From NCBI RefSeq assembly GCF_003207895.1, contig NZ_NKUB01000002.1, forward strand, positions 310,001-374,000: a DNA stretch of 64,000 nt, written 5' to 3'. Every line of letters starts with the position of its first letter. Within the stretch, counting starts at the first letter, position 1. The notes below the pieces were generated by a model. The model saw only the letters and a program-made list of their open reading frames with translations, did not search any database and was not told the origin of the DNA. Source of the stretch: Komagataeibacter swingsii (GTDB lineage: Bacteria > Pseudomonadota > Alphaproteobacteria > Acetobacterales > Acetobacteraceae). Shown here in pieces: positions 46,152-56,001 of this stretch. The translations under genes and the position numbers were made by a program.

Positions 46152-46748
46152 TCAGACCTGCCCGATCGCCCGGGCGGCGTCATCCAGCAGGGTGGCGATC
46201 CTTTCCTCGGCGTCGGCATCAAGGCCGCCGTTGCGCAACCGCAGGCGCAGCGCCGAGCGCAGGTTTTCCATGCCGCGCATGACCGGCATCGGGACATTCC
46301 TGCCGCCCCGCCCGTCCGCGCCGCTGCCTGCCACGCGGGCCAGGATTTCATCAAGGGCCGCACGGCTGGCGGCCAGGAACGCCTCGCCTTCCGGCGTGAT
46401 GTGGTAGTTCTTGCGGCCATCGGCCTCGACAATCCGGGCATAGCCCGCTTCATCCAGCCAGGTCAGCGTGGGGTAGATCACGCCGGGGCTGGGGGCGTAG
46501 CTGCCGCCGAACTTTTCCTCGATCATGCGGATCAGTTCGTAGCCGTAGGTCGGCTTTTGCGCGATCAGCGAGAGGACAAGGAGCCGCATCTCACCATAAT
46601 CGAACAGCCGGTGACGCCCGCCCCGGCGGCCACCGCCGTGATGTCCACCGCGACCGTGATGGCGGCGGGGTTCCCCGGAACCTGCCATGCCTTCGGGGGA
46701 GAAAGTCTGGCGGTTACGACCGCCTGCGTGTCTGTTTCTGTGTTTCAT
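46152..46748 (-). CDS. PadR-family regulator with His/Gly-rich N-terminus (YqjI-like)
   Basis: A 198-residue repressor-type protein. Residues 1-50 are rich in His, Gly and Arg (RRHHGRGGHHGGGRRGG). A PadR winged helix follows (about 52-125), with GEMRLLVLSLIAQKPTYGYE and PSPGVIYPTLTWLDEAGY. This domain order resembles E. coli YqjI, a nickel-responsive PadR repressor with a metal-binding N-terminal tail. Unlike that protein, no Cys is seen in the tail here. A perfect inverted repeat sits 19 bases upstream of the start, consistent with autoregulation. The His/Gly-rich exported protein follows on the same strand. Confidence 0.85.
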   Translation of the reverse strand: MKHRNRHAGGRNRQTFSPEGMAGSGEPRRHHGRGGHHGGGRRGGRHRLFDYGEMRLLVLSLIAQKPTYGYELIRMIEEKFGGSYAPSPGVIYPTLTWLDEAGYARIVEADGRKNYHITPEGEAFLAASRAALDEILARVAGSGADGRGGRNVPMPVMRGMENLRSALRLRLRNGGLDADAEERIATLLDDAARAIGQV

Positions 46749-46766
46749 GCTGACTGATATACGTCC

Positions 46767-46793
46767 CGATATATCTTACGTCAAGATATATCG
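46767..46793. promoter_or_regulatory. Perfect inverted repeat, probable PadR operator
   Basis: CGATATATCTT (46767-46777) and AAGATATATCG (46783-46793) form a perfect 11-bp inverted repeat with a 5-base spacer, just upstream of the PadR start. PadR proteins commonly bind such sites in their own promoters. Confidence 0.7.
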
Positions 46794-47384
46794 GAATATA
46801 TTTTGTTGTTATCTGCCGCATATGGCCAGCCCCGGCCGGACGCAGGCGAAAAAGCCATTCCGGAACCAGATCGTCACACAGGCCCCTGCAGGCTGTTTTT
46901 CAATGCATGATGCCTGACATAATATCTGTCGGCCTGCATATATACGCGGCACGTCATGCCACAAAACCGTGGCCTGGCATGCAACGCGGCGTGTTCACAG
47001 GCGGCCCATGGCAAAATGACAGCCGCCCATCGGCATGTTTCCTGTCGATCCTGACATAAATGCCTGTCGCCCGTTCTCTTTGCTATGCGATGCGGCGGGA
47101 ATGGATATACTTCCTGCAATAAAATAGGTCCGTATGGATTGGCACGGATTGCAGGATTGGTAGCGGGGCAAATGGGATATCATTCCGTAACGTCATCAGG
47201 GCGCGCTGACCTTTCACCACAACCAGCCATCCGGCCTGCGCGCGCATCGCCCTGCCCTCGACCCGCATGGGGCACAACACAGGCACCCTGAACGCCCATG
47301 CCATCCATTAAATGCCCCCCAGCCAGGATGGATGCCCGAAGAATGTACCGGATCCTTGATATCCCAAAGACAGGGGAAACGTTC
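46794..47384. other. Intergenic region, no supported gene
   Basis: About 590 bases between the PadR operator and the exported beta-propeller gene on the other strand. Several short frames exist, but none has a recognisable product. Confidence 0.45.
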
Positions 47385-49229
47385 ATGAACCGTCGGAATG
47401 TATTGAAGATGCTGGGGGCGGCGCTCATCCTGCCCGCTGGGGCTGCTGCGGCTCCCCGCACGAAGGGCGTGATGCTGATGAACCGCATCGGGCCGTCAGC
47501 GTCACAGCTTTACCTTGCCAACACGGACGGGAGTGATGAACGCCCATTCCTGCCGGGAAATGGACTTGATTACCATGCGTCTTTTGCCCCGGACGGACAG
47601 TCCATCCTTTTCACATCCGAACGTAACGGGCTGGGACAGGCAGACATATTCCGCGCCCGTCTGGACGGAACCGACGTTACGCCCCTGATCCGCCATCCGT
47701 CAGTGGACGATGCCGCCGCCCTGTCACCCGATGGCACGCGCCTGGCATTTGTTTCCACGCGCGATGGATACCGTGCGAATATCTGGGTCATGGACCTTCG
47801 CACGGGCAGGCTCCACAACCTGACCGGAGCGGCCCGCGTGCAGGGCGACCCGCAGGGGCCAGACTGTTTCTTCCGCCCCGCATGGTCGCCCGATGGCAGG
47901 TGGCTGGCATTTTCCTCCGACCGCAACACCAAATGGCGCGGCCATGACAATGGCCGGGGCTGGGAACATACGCAGGAACTCAGCATCTACATAATCGGTG
48001 CGGATGGCCGGGGGTTCCGCCGTATCGCCACCCGCCCCGACTACTGCCTTGGCTCCCCCAGATGGTCACCGGATGGCCGACGGGTGGTGTTTTATGAAAT
48101 GCCGACTGAAAGCACATGGGGCGCAAGGAGGCCCGAAGGGGTCGCATCCGTGGTCTCCCAGATCGTGTCCGTCGATATCGCCGGCGGGGAACGGATCCAG
48201 CATACGTCAGGCCCGGGGCTGAAGGTCTTTCCCCAGTTCGTGACGGCGGAAATCATCGGGTATCACCGCAAGGGCGGCCCGGATGAGGGGCTGGCCTATA
48301 CCACCGGCATTGCCAGCGTGTCCCGGACGCTGCGTTCCCCCGCATGGTCTCCTGATGGCCGGACAGTCATCTATGAAAAGGTCAGTTTCCGCCCCTTTGC
48401 CCAGAACCGGCAGCTCTATAGCTGGGACCCGCAGTGGGATTACCGGCACACGGATGTCTTTCCCGGCCTGTCACGTGATGGCAGGCTGGTGCTGACGGAA
48501 AAGGCGCTCAATTCCTCCATCGCCACCATGAACCCGGATGGATCTGACCGGAAACGGATATTCGATGTCTCCCGTACGGCCCTCAACCCGACACAGGTGG
48601 GCCATGGCATGGCCGGGGCGTTTGCCCCTGCATGGTCGCCCGACGGCCAGTGGATCGCCTTCGGGCTAGGCCAGTGGTTCCAGGCGCGCCGCACGGGCAA
48701 GGCAACGGTCATGCGCATGCGCCGCGACGGCAGCGCGGTCGAACCGCTGACCGATGGCACCATACATTCCGGTTTCCCCAGCTATTCCGCCGATGGCACG
48801 CAGCTCGTGTATCGGGTATGGGGCGAAAACAACATGGGCCTACGCATACTGGACCTGCACACCCGGCAGACACGCGTACTGACCACCACATACGACAACC
48901 TGCCCGGCTGGTCGCCCGATGGCAGCCGGATCGTATTCACACGCCGGGTGGATGACGAAAATTATGATATTTTCACTATCTGCCCCGATGGAAGCGGACT
49001 GAAACGACTGACCACCAATGGCGCCAATGACGGCCATGCCGTATGGACGGGCGACGGACGGATCATGTGGTCAAGTGGCCTGTATGGCTTCCGTGATGAA
49101 GCCGCCCTGTATGACAATACGTTCCAGCCTTACGGGCAGATCTTCATCATGAATGCGGATGGCGGCCACAAGAGGATCCTGACGGACAGCCTGTGGGAAG
49201 ATTCCATGCCTCTTTATGTCCCGGCATGA
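47385..49229 (+). CDS. Exported TolB-like beta-propeller protein
   Basis: A 614-residue protein with a twin-arginine-type signal (MNRRNVLKMLGAALILPAG). The mature part is a series of PD40/WD40-like blades with the repeated core (F/W)SPDG. Examples are SFAPDGQSILFTSERNG, ALSPDGTRLAFVSTRDG, AWSPDGRWLAFSSDRN and GWSPDGSRIVFTRR. No peptidase domain is attached, unlike dipeptidyl peptidases with similar blades. The start follows AGGGGAAA; 29 further upstream codons are open. The acid phosphatase gene is 127 bases downstream. Its function is unknown, possibly periplasmic protein-protein binding. Confidence 0.82.
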   Translation: MNRRNVLKMLGAALILPAGAAAAPRTKGVMLMNRIGPSASQLYLANTDGSDERPFLPGNGLDYHASFAPDGQSILFTSERNGLGQADIFRARLDGTDVTPLIRHPSVDDAAALSPDGTRLAFVSTRDGYRANIWVMDLRTGRLHNLTGAARVQGDPQGPDCFFRPAWSPDGRWLAFSSDRNTKWRGHDNGRGWEHTQELSIYIIGADGRGFRRIATRPDYCLGSPRWSPDGRRVVFYEMPTESTWGARRPEGVASVVSQIVSVDIAGGERIQHTSGPGLKVFPQFVTAEIIGYHRKGGPDEGLAYTTGIASVSRTLRSPAWSPDGRTVIYEKVSFRPFAQNRQLYSWDPQWDYRHTDVFPGLSRDGRLVLTEKALNSSIATMNPDGSDRKRIFDVSRTALNPTQVGHGMAGAFAPAWSPDGQWIAFGLGQWFQARRTGKATVMRMRRDGSAVEPLTDGTIHSGFPSYSADGTQLVYRVWGENNMGLRILDLHTRQTRVLTTTYDNLPGWSPDGSRIVFTRRVDDENYDIFTICPDGSGLKRLTTNGANDGHAVWTGDGRIMWSSGLYGFRDEAALYDNTFQPYGQIFIMNADGGHKRILTDSLWEDSMPLYVPA

Positions 49230-49356
49230 CCTGACATGCCTCCGAACGCCATCCAGCGCCGCCATGTCTTTCCTGCCCGGTTTTCCAATCGCCTGAAATC
49301 GCGGATAACGGGACATCCGGCTTGACCATCGGTGAATTCAGGATAATGAAAAAAGC

Positions 49357-50940
49357 ATGGTGGACCCGACGCATATCAATGGCCGACAGACCGTGGCCCG
49401 GTTCACGACCGGGCTGCTTTTCCTGGCCATCGCGATGGCCTGCGGTCTCACCGGCAGCCATGCAAGGTCCGCGCGCCCTTCGCTGGACCCGATCCAGACA
49501 GTTGTTGTGATCTTTGCCGAAAACCGTTCCCTTGATAACCTATACAATGGTTTTCCGGGTGCCGACACGTTTGCGGGCAAGGCCCTGACCCGGTTTGCCC
49601 AGCGCGACCGGGATGGATCGATCCTGCGTGAACTTCCCCCCGTATGGGGCGGCCTGACGGGTCGGGGCGTGCCGGACCCGATCACGCAGGCAATGAGCGC
49701 CCACCTGCCCAACCAGCCATTCCGCGTGGATGACCCGCAGGGGTTCAACCGGCCCCTCAGCACACGTACACATGACCTGTGGCACCGGTATTACCAGAAC
49801 CAGATGCAGATCAATGGCGGTCGTAACGACATGTTTGTGGCATGGGGCAATTCCGGGGCCATGCCCATGAGTTACTGGGACGGCACGCAGATGGAGATGT
49901 GGCAGGTCGCGCGTCGATACACCCTTGCCGACCACTTCTTCATGGGGGCGTTTGGCGGCTCGTTCCTCAATCACCAGTGGCTGGCCTGCGCCTGCGCCCC
50001 GTTCTATCCCGGTGCGGATGCAAGCCCCGCCCATCCGGTCATTTCCGTAACCGATCCTTCCGGCACGTCACTGCCCGTCGCCCCCAATTCCCCCCGTTCC
50101 GCACTGGATGGCATTCCGAAATTCGTGCGCGATGGCAACCTGACGCCCGATTTTTACGCCGTCAACACGATGCAGCCCCCTTACCAGCCCAGTGAAAACG
50201 CCCCGGCGGCGGGACAGGACGCACGTTTTGCCGACCCCATGCAGCCCACCACCCTGCCGCCCCAGACAATCCCCACCATTGGCGACCGCCTGAGCGAAAA
50301 AGGGATAACATGGGCATGGTACGCTGGCGCATGGCAGGATGTGCTGGACCATGGCAACCACTATCCCACGCCCGATTTCCAGTATCACCACCAGCCATAC
50401 AACTATTTCCGCAATTACGCCCCCGGCACGTCGGCACGGCAGGCGCACCTGCGTGACGGGGGGCTGGCGGGCATACGGTTCATTGCCGACATCGACCACG
50501 GGATACTGCCGCAGGTCAGTTTCTACAAACCGCAGGGCAACCTGAACGAACATTCCGGCTATGCCGATATCCAGTCCGGCGATCATCACATCGCCGACCT
50601 GGTCGCCCATCTGGAAAAAAGCCCCCAGTGGCCGCATATGCTGGTCGTCGTGACATATGATGAAAATGGCGGGCTGTGGGACCATGTCGCGCCGCCCAGG
50701 GGTGACCGCTGGGGGCCGGGATCACGCATTCCCGCCATTATCATCTCGCCTTACGCGCGACGCGGCCATGTGGACCACACGGTGCAGGACACGACGTCCA
50801 TCCTGAAATTCCTGACCGAACGCTTCCGCCTGCGCGCACTCGACGGCCTTGCCGCCCGCGACCGGGCCATGCAGGCCAGCACGGGCCGGCCACTGGGTGA
50901 CCTGACCAGCGCCCTGAATCTGACACGGGGGCCGCGATAG
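49357..50940 (+). CDS. AcpA-family exported acid phosphatase/phosphoesterase
   Basis: A 527-residue phosphoesterase of the same superfamily as phospholipase C. A hydrophobic export signal is at about 15-37. Motifs are VVIFAENRSLDNLYNGFPG (about 49-67) and VTYDENGGLWDHVAPP (about 431-446), which hold the metal and nucleophile region in AcpA-like enzymes. These usually dephosphorylate a broad range of phosphomonoesters, including nucleotides. The nearby nucleoside transporter and hydrolase fit nucleotide scavenging. The ribosome-binding site is weak (AGGATAATG at a long distance). Confidence 0.87.
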   Translation: MVDPTHINGRQTVARFTTGLLFLAIAMACGLTGSHARSARPSLDPIQTVVVIFAENRSLDNLYNGFPGADTFAGKALTRFAQRDRDGSILRELPPVWGGLTGRGVPDPITQAMSAHLPNQPFRVDDPQGFNRPLSTRTHDLWHRYYQNQMQINGGRNDMFVAWGNSGAMPMSYWDGTQMEMWQVARRYTLADHFFMGAFGGSFLNHQWLACACAPFYPGADASPAHPVISVTDPSGTSLPVAPNSPRSALDGIPKFVRDGNLTPDFYAVNTMQPPYQPSENAPAAGQDARFADPMQPTTLPPQTIPTIGDRLSEKGITWAWYAGAWQDVLDHGNHYPTPDFQYHHQPYNYFRNYAPGTSARQAHLRDGGLAGIRFIADIDHGILPQVSFYKPQGNLNEHSGYADIQSGDHHIADLVAHLEKSPQWPHMLVVVTYDENGGLWDHVAPPRGDRWGPGSRIPAIIISPYARRGHVDHTVQDTTSILKFLTERFRLRALDGLAARDRAMQASTGRPLGDLTSALNLTRGPR

Positions 50941-50985
50941 GCTACCTGCCGGTCGTCCCCCCTTTTTCAACCAGCCTCCCCATAA

Positions 50986-52242
50986 TCATCGCGCCTTGCC
51001 CATGGGCTGGAAATAACCATCCGTCAGCGTCCCGAGAAAGGCGACAACGGCATTGATCTCGTCATCGGACAGGGCAGGCCGGTTACCGGGCCGGGGGCCA
51101 AAGGGTGGATCCATGTTGATGTTGGCATGAAAACGCACGGGCAGGTCGTCATAGACCAGTACCCTGCCATCCGGCCCGGTCGGGTACCACATCCATGGCC
51201 GCACATCGCGCAGCACATAAAAGGCGACGGCCTGCCGCAGGGAACGGATCACGCCGTTATGGAAAAAGACATGCCGCGTCGCCACGTTGCGCAATGATGG
51301 CGTGCGGAACAGTCCGCAATATTCCGGGTGGTCGGACAGGTCGGTCCGGTCCGGCCCACATAGCCCCAGGTCGAAATAGGCCGGATTGGTGTTCAGCCCG
51401 ATTGCATGATTACGCGGCACCCCAAGGGCGATCAGCCCGTAATCCGTAAACCGGGGCGGCGTGCCGTCATGCCCGGGCTGGCTGACATGGCATGACGCGC
51501 AGTTGCCCTTGTCCACCCGTTCAAACAGGTCCCGCCCCAGCGCTTCCTGCGGGGAAAGCCGCGCCCGGCCCGCCAGCACGGCGTCATATTTGCTGGTATA
51601 GGGATAAAAAAGCCCCGGCTCCTGCTGGTAGGTGGCAAGGGCCTCCACAATCAGGCCGAACCGGTCATCCGCAGGCGTCAGGGCCAGCCCATCCAGACGC
51701 GGGCCATACCCCGCGGCCAGCACCCGCCGCAGCACGTCCCCCCGGCTGGCATTCGCCATTTCATAAGGCGAAAGCAGCGGGATTTCCCCCTGCCCCCGCG
51801 CCGTATCCACCCTGCCATCCCATGTCAGGCCGCCGGTGGGGCCATTATCGGGGCTTTCATTGGCTTCATCTTCCGAATCAAAGAAATGTTCGGCAAACTG
51901 GGGCACGTCCTGCAGGTACATAAGCGACGGCACGGCCCGGTGCCCCTGCCGGTGCATGTCCGGGCCACCGTACTGCACCGGCAGGTTGTTGGCCGGGGCG
52001 AAGGCATGGGCATCATCATGGCAGGAAGAACAGGCCATATGTCCCGATGCCGATAACCGGGCGTCATGGAACAGGTCTCGGCCAAGCATGCTCAATGCCT
52101 GCGCATGGCTGCGGGCCTGGGCACGTGACAGCGGCTCCCCCCGCGGCGCATGAGCCAGAGCCGGAGCCACCATCATCAGGGCGAAAATGACATACATGCC
52201 ACGCAGGGCAGTCCCGGGCGACAGGGAAACCATGCTATCCAT
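50986..52242 (-). CDS. Di-haem cytochrome c peroxidase/MauG-like protein
   Basis: A 418-residue periplasmic protein with an N-terminal export signal (residues 1-30, ending ALAHA) and two haem c motifs, CSSCH (71-75) and CASCH (about 246-250). This is the layout of bacterial cytochrome c peroxidases and MauG-type enzymes. TWDGRVDTARGQ and TPSLRNVATRHVFFHNG are also family-typical. It may reduce peroxide or oxidise an organic partner; the donor is unknown. CydDC-dependent cytochrome c maturation would be relevant. It is convergent with the acid phosphatase and divergent from the nucleoside transporter. Confidence 0.88.
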   Translation of the reverse strand: MDSMVSLSPGTALRGMYVIFALMMVAPALAHAPRGEPLSRAQARSHAQALSMLGRDLFHDARLSASGHMACSSCHDDAHAFAPANNLPVQYGGPDMHRQGHRAVPSLMYLQDVPQFAEHFFDSEDEANESPDNGPTGGLTWDGRVDTARGQGEIPLLSPYEMANASRGDVLRRVLAAGYGPRLDGLALTPADDRFGLIVEALATYQQEPGLFYPYTSKYDAVLAGRARLSPQEALGRDLFERVDKGNCASCHVSQPGHDGTPPRFTDYGLIALGVPRNHAIGLNTNPAYFDLGLCGPDRTDLSDHPEYCGLFRTPSLRNVATRHVFFHNGVIRSLRQAVAFYVLRDVRPWMWYPTGPDGRVLVYDDLPVRFHANINMDPPFGPRPGNRPALSDDEINAVVAFLGTLTDGYFQPMGKAR

Positions 52243-52371
52243 TTTTCATGCAAGTCGATGTGAAACGAGCGTACGGCTTGACGCGACCCCATACAATGTT
52301 ACGTTAAATTAACAACATAGCCCGGAAAACCATTACCAAAACCTGTCTCCCTGCTTCCTGAAGGCGGCTTC

Positions 52372-53607
52372 ATGCATATCCGTGGGTGTATCGGTATCAT
52401 ACTTCTGGTGTGCACGGGCATCCTCTTCTCGGCTGACCGCAGGCGGATCAGGCCACGTATCATCCTGGCATGCCTCGGGCTTCAGGCCGCCATCGGCTTT
52501 ACCGTCCTGCGCATACCCGCCGGGCAGGCGCTGCTGCGCGCGGTATCGGACATGGTGACGCGCCTGCTGGCATACGGGGACGAAGGCGGGCGGTTCCTGT
52601 TTGGCGCGCTGGTGGGGCAGCGGATGAATACGGTCTTTCCCGGTGAAGGCTATGTCTTTGCCCTTCAGGTGCTGCCATCACTGGTCTATGTCAGCGCCCT
52701 GATCGCCATCCTGTACCATTGCGGCGTCATGCAGCGCTTCGCCCGCATATCCGGGCGCGGGGTGCAATGGCTCGCCGGGACATCCCCCGTGGAATCGTTT
52801 GGCGCCATCATCACCATCTTTGTCGGGCAAAGCGAACTGCCGGTCGCCCTTGGCCCCTACCTTGCCACCATGGGCGGGACGGAACTGTTCAGCGTGCTGT
52901 GCAGCGGCACGGCATCCGTATCAGGCGCCACGCTGGTCGGCTATGTCGGACTGGGCATTCCGGCGCATTACCTTGTCGCGGCATCCTTCATGGCCATACC
53001 CGGCGGCCTGCTTTTCGCCAAGCTGCTTGAACCGCGCCCTTCCTGCGCGGCCGCCACACCACTTTCCACCGGCAGTACCGCCTATCACCGCGCTTTTTTT
53101 GAAGCCGTCATGGAAGGGGCGCTGAACGGCACGCGTACCGCCATATCGGTCGCCGCCATGCTGGTCGCCTGTATCGGGCTTATTGCGCTGGTCAACGGGA
53201 TATTGCACGGAATCGGCGGGACGCTGGGGTGGCCGGCCCTGTCACTGGAATACCTCATGGGGCTGCTGTTCGCCCCGGTCGCATGGCTGCTTGGCGTGCC
53301 GCTGGCGGAATGTGGCGCCGTGGGGTCGGTGCTGGGGCTGAAGATGGTGGTCAACGAATTCGTGGCCTACCTGCATCTCGGTCCCGCCATACGCGGCGGC
53401 GCGCTGTCGCCACGCGCAGCCGCGATTGCGTCATTCGCGCTGTGTGGCTTTGCCAACCTGAGTTCCATCGGCCTGCTGGTGGCGGCATTCGGCAGCCAGT
53501 GCCCCGACCGGCGCGAGGAAGTCGCCCGCAGGAGCGCCCGCGCCGTACTGGCAGGCATGCTATCCAACCTGCTGAGTGCCGCGATCGCAGGCATCATCAT
53601 ACAGTAA
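52372..53607 (+). CDS. Concentrative nucleoside transporter (NupC/CNT family)
   Basis: A 411-residue inner-membrane symporter with about 10 hydrophobic segments. FVGQSELPVALGPYLATM, CSGTASVSGATLVGYVGLG and NEFVAYLHLG are conserved CNT family motifs near the nucleoside and cation sites. The start follows AAGGCGG. A nucleoside hydrolase begins 30 bases downstream, so the two form a likely uptake and cleavage operon for nucleosides. Confidence 0.92.
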   Translation: MHIRGCIGIILLVCTGILFSADRRRIRPRIILACLGLQAAIGFTVLRIPAGQALLRAVSDMVTRLLAYGDEGGRFLFGALVGQRMNTVFPGEGYVFALQVLPSLVYVSALIAILYHCGVMQRFARISGRGVQWLAGTSPVESFGAIITIFVGQSELPVALGPYLATMGGTELFSVLCSGTASVSGATLVGYVGLGIPAHYLVAASFMAIPGGLLFAKLLEPRPSCAAATPLSTGSTAYHRAFFEAVMEGALNGTRTAISVAAMLVACIGLIALVNGILHGIGGTLGWPALSLEYLMGLLFAPVAWLLGVPLAECGAVGSVLGLKMVVNEFVAYLHLGPAIRGGALSPRAAAIASFALCGFANLSSIGLLVAAFGSQCPDRREEVARRSARAVLAGMLSNLLSAAIAGIIIQ

Positions 53608-53637
53608 CGCCCAACCGCAGATAAGGAATGGTCCCAG

Positions 53638-54579
53638 GTGGATGCGCAAAAGATCATAATCGATACCGACCCCGGCCAGGACGACGCCATTGCCATCATG
53701 ATGGCGCTGGCATCCCCGGAACTGGAAATCCTTGGGCTGTCCACCGTGGCGGGCAACGTGCCGGTCAGCCAGACCGCCACGAATGCCTGCAAGATCCTGG
53801 AACTGGCGGGGCGACCCGAGATCCCGGTCCATGCCGGATGCGCCGCCCCGCTACGCCGCACGCCCATCACGGCCGAACACGTGCATGGCCGGACCGGCAT
53901 GGATGGCCCGGACCTGCCACAACCCGCGCTGCGCCCGCAGGCCGGGCACGCGGTGGATTTCCTGATTGATACGATCCGGGCCAATCCCCCGGGCAGCATA
54001 ACCGTGGTGACCCTTGGCCCCATGACCAACCTTGCCCTGGCCCTGGTCAAGGCGCCCGACATCGCGCCACGCATCGGGCAGGTTGTGTCCATGGGCGGGG
54101 CCTGTTCCGAATGCGGCAACATAACCCCCAATGCCGAGTTCAATATATTCGCCGATCCCGATGCGGCGGACATTGTACTGCGCAGGCCGTTGCCACTGAC
54201 GCTGGTGCCGCTGGATATCACGCATCAGTTCCTGGTCAGCGCGTCGCGTCTGGCCCGCCTGCGCGCCCTGCCCGGGCGCTGCGCGCAGGCGGCGGCCAGC
54301 ATGCTGGGGTTTTCCGAACGGTTCGACCTTGAAAAATACAGATGGGATGGCGCCCCACTGCATGATCCCTGCACGATCGGCTGGCTGCTGGCGCCGGACC
54401 TGTTTGCAGGCCGCATGGTCAATGTTTCGGTCGAGGTGGACAGCCCCTTCATGCAGGGGGCCACCGCCGTGGACTGGTGGCGGGTGACTGACCGCCCGCC
54501 CAATGCCCTTTTCCTGCGCGAAGTGGACAGCGCGGCATTATGGGAGGTGGTGCTGGCACGGTTAGGCCGCCTGCCCTGA
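53638..54579 (+). CDS. Nucleoside hydrolase (inosine-uridine preferring type)
   Basis: A 313-residue cytosolic enzyme that cleaves the N-glycosidic bond of nucleosides to free base and ribose. The N-terminal calcium-binding DTDPGQDD (about 9-16) is diagnostic. GNVPVSQTATNACKILEL and GNITPNAEFNIFADPDAA contain further active-site residues. It starts with GTG after AAGGAATG. It is coupled to the CNT transporter, from which it would receive its substrate. Whether it prefers purine or pyrimidine nucleosides is not clear. Confidence 0.92.
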   Translation: MDAQKIIIDTDPGQDDAIAIMMALASPELEILGLSTVAGNVPVSQTATNACKILELAGRPEIPVHAGCAAPLRRTPITAEHVHGRTGMDGPDLPQPALRPQAGHAVDFLIDTIRANPPGSITVVTLGPMTNLALALVKAPDIAPRIGQVVSMGGACSECGNITPNAEFNIFADPDAADIVLRRPLPLTLVPLDITHQFLVSASRLARLRALPGRCAQAAASMLGFSERFDLEKYRWDGAPLHDPCTIGWLLAPDLFAGRMVNVSVEVDSPFMQGATAVDWWRVTDRPPNALFLREVDSAALWEVVLARLGRLP

Positions 54580-54623
54580 CACGGCAACAAACGCAGGACC
54601 ATGCAAACCCGCATGCAGGATAT

Positions 54624-55805
54624 TTACTGCGGGGTCGGATCACACTGCGGCGCTACAGGCTGGCCCGCCATGACCGCCGCCGTGAAGGCGGCTGAATCCG
54701 GCAGGGAAGCATTGACGGTCTGGTCATGATTCAAACCCCTGTAGACATGGGCCTGCACAACCGTCCCCGCAGCGCAGGCCGCCTTGACAAGACCCAGTTG
54801 CAGCGGCGGCGGCACGTCGCGGTCCAGTTCGCCCGTTGCCATGAACAGCGGCTGGGGCAGCTTCATGGTCGGGTATTTCATTGCAACCAGTGCCGGGGCC
54901 AGCGTCCTTAAAAAATCCGGCTTCAGGGAATTGCTGAAATTCAGCCCGTCCTGCCGCACCTTTTCCGTCAGTTCATGCACGCACAGCCCCGCAGCGGCCT
55001 GATAGGCGGGCATCGCTTTCGGGGTAAAGGTGTCTTCGGGCCGGAAGGCGGAATCATGGCCTGCAAGGCCCTGCGCAAGATACAGGGCATAGACCATGAC
55101 AGGATTGTAGCCACCCTTCGCCTGGTCGCGTGCGGTCATCTGCTGCAGCAGCTCCGGCGTAATATAAGGCGCGCCCGTGGCCACCGTGCCCCGGATGTTC
55201 AGTTCAGGCGCGTACCCGAGCGCGAAGGCGGCCGCGGCAAAGGCTGCGCCGCCACCTTGCGACTGCCCGACGATCATGACCCGGTTCCGCAGTTCCGGAA
55301 AGCCGGCAAGCGCCGCGCGCACGCCATCCAGAAGGCTGTAAGCCTCCACACGGGTATCGAGATAGGCATGCGCGCCAGGCGTGCCCAGCCCCTGGTAGTC
55401 GGTACCGACCACGGCAAAGCCGCGTTTCATCCATTCAGACAGGTAGCGACGGTTGCGTTCGGTCCACGGATTGCCGGACGGCGCGCAATGGTCGGCCACG
55501 CCCGCCGTGCCATGCGCCCAGGCGACGATCGGCCAGCCCCCTGCCGGTGGCCTGCCCGCGGGCAGGATGACTTCCGCCGTTACGGGGACAAGGCCGCTAT
55601 CCGTCACGCCATTGGTGGACAGATAGGTGATCCGCGCGGACTGCCCGGCATCAGGCAGGCTGAAGGCCGGCGGCAGTGGTGCGGAGGCACTCAGCGTGCC
55701 AGGTCTGGCCTTGGCGGCGGCGGCATGGGCGCCGGTCGTCAGGGCGGCGCAACACAGACCCGCAAGCAGGCCCGCAACCGCAAGGCCGGAACGATGGAAA
55801 AGCAT
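54624..55805 (-). CDS. Secretory lipase-type alpha/beta hydrolase
   Basis: A 393-residue exported hydrolase with a signal peptide (residues 1-29, ending TTGAHA). The nucleophile elbow is GQSQGGG (about 179-185). WAHGTAGVADHCAPS is the oxyanion region and TGELDRDVPP and GLNHDQTV carry the likely acid and histidine. The LIP-type secretory lipase family, related to fungal Candida lipases, is the best match. AAGGATACATC precedes the ATG. It is convergent with the nucleoside hydrolase. The natural ester substrate is unknown. Confidence 0.87.
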   Translation of the reverse strand: MLFHRSGLAVAGLLAGLCCAALTTGAHAAAAKARPGTLSASAPLPPAFSLPDAGQSARITYLSTNGVTDSGLVPVTAEVILPAGRPPAGGWPIVAWAHGTAGVADHCAPSGNPWTERNRRYLSEWMKRGFAVVGTDYQGLGTPGAHAYLDTRVEAYSLLDGVRAALAGFPELRNRVMIVGQSQGGGAAFAAAAFALGYAPELNIRGTVATGAPYITPELLQQMTARDQAKGGYNPVMVYALYLAQGLAGHDSAFRPEDTFTPKAMPAYQAAAGLCVHELTEKVRQDGLNFSNSLKPDFLRTLAPALVAMKYPTMKLPQPLFMATGELDRDVPPPLQLGLVKAACAAGTVVQAHVYRGLNHDQTVNASLPDSAAFTAAVMAGQPVAPQCDPTPQ

Positions 55806-56001
55806 GATGTATCCTTATATGGCGCAGTCTTTGCCTGACCGGGCAGAGCTGGTGCTTGAAACCCTCCCTGAGGATGCCCTGCGATAAAGGGCGGGACTGG
55901 CACGCATCCGGCGATTCTGGCCATGGCGGGTTACGGCGCGGGTCGTCCCCGCGCCGCGTTCCGGCCCGCATGGCAGGCAGGGGCAATGGGGGTAAGGACG
56001 G

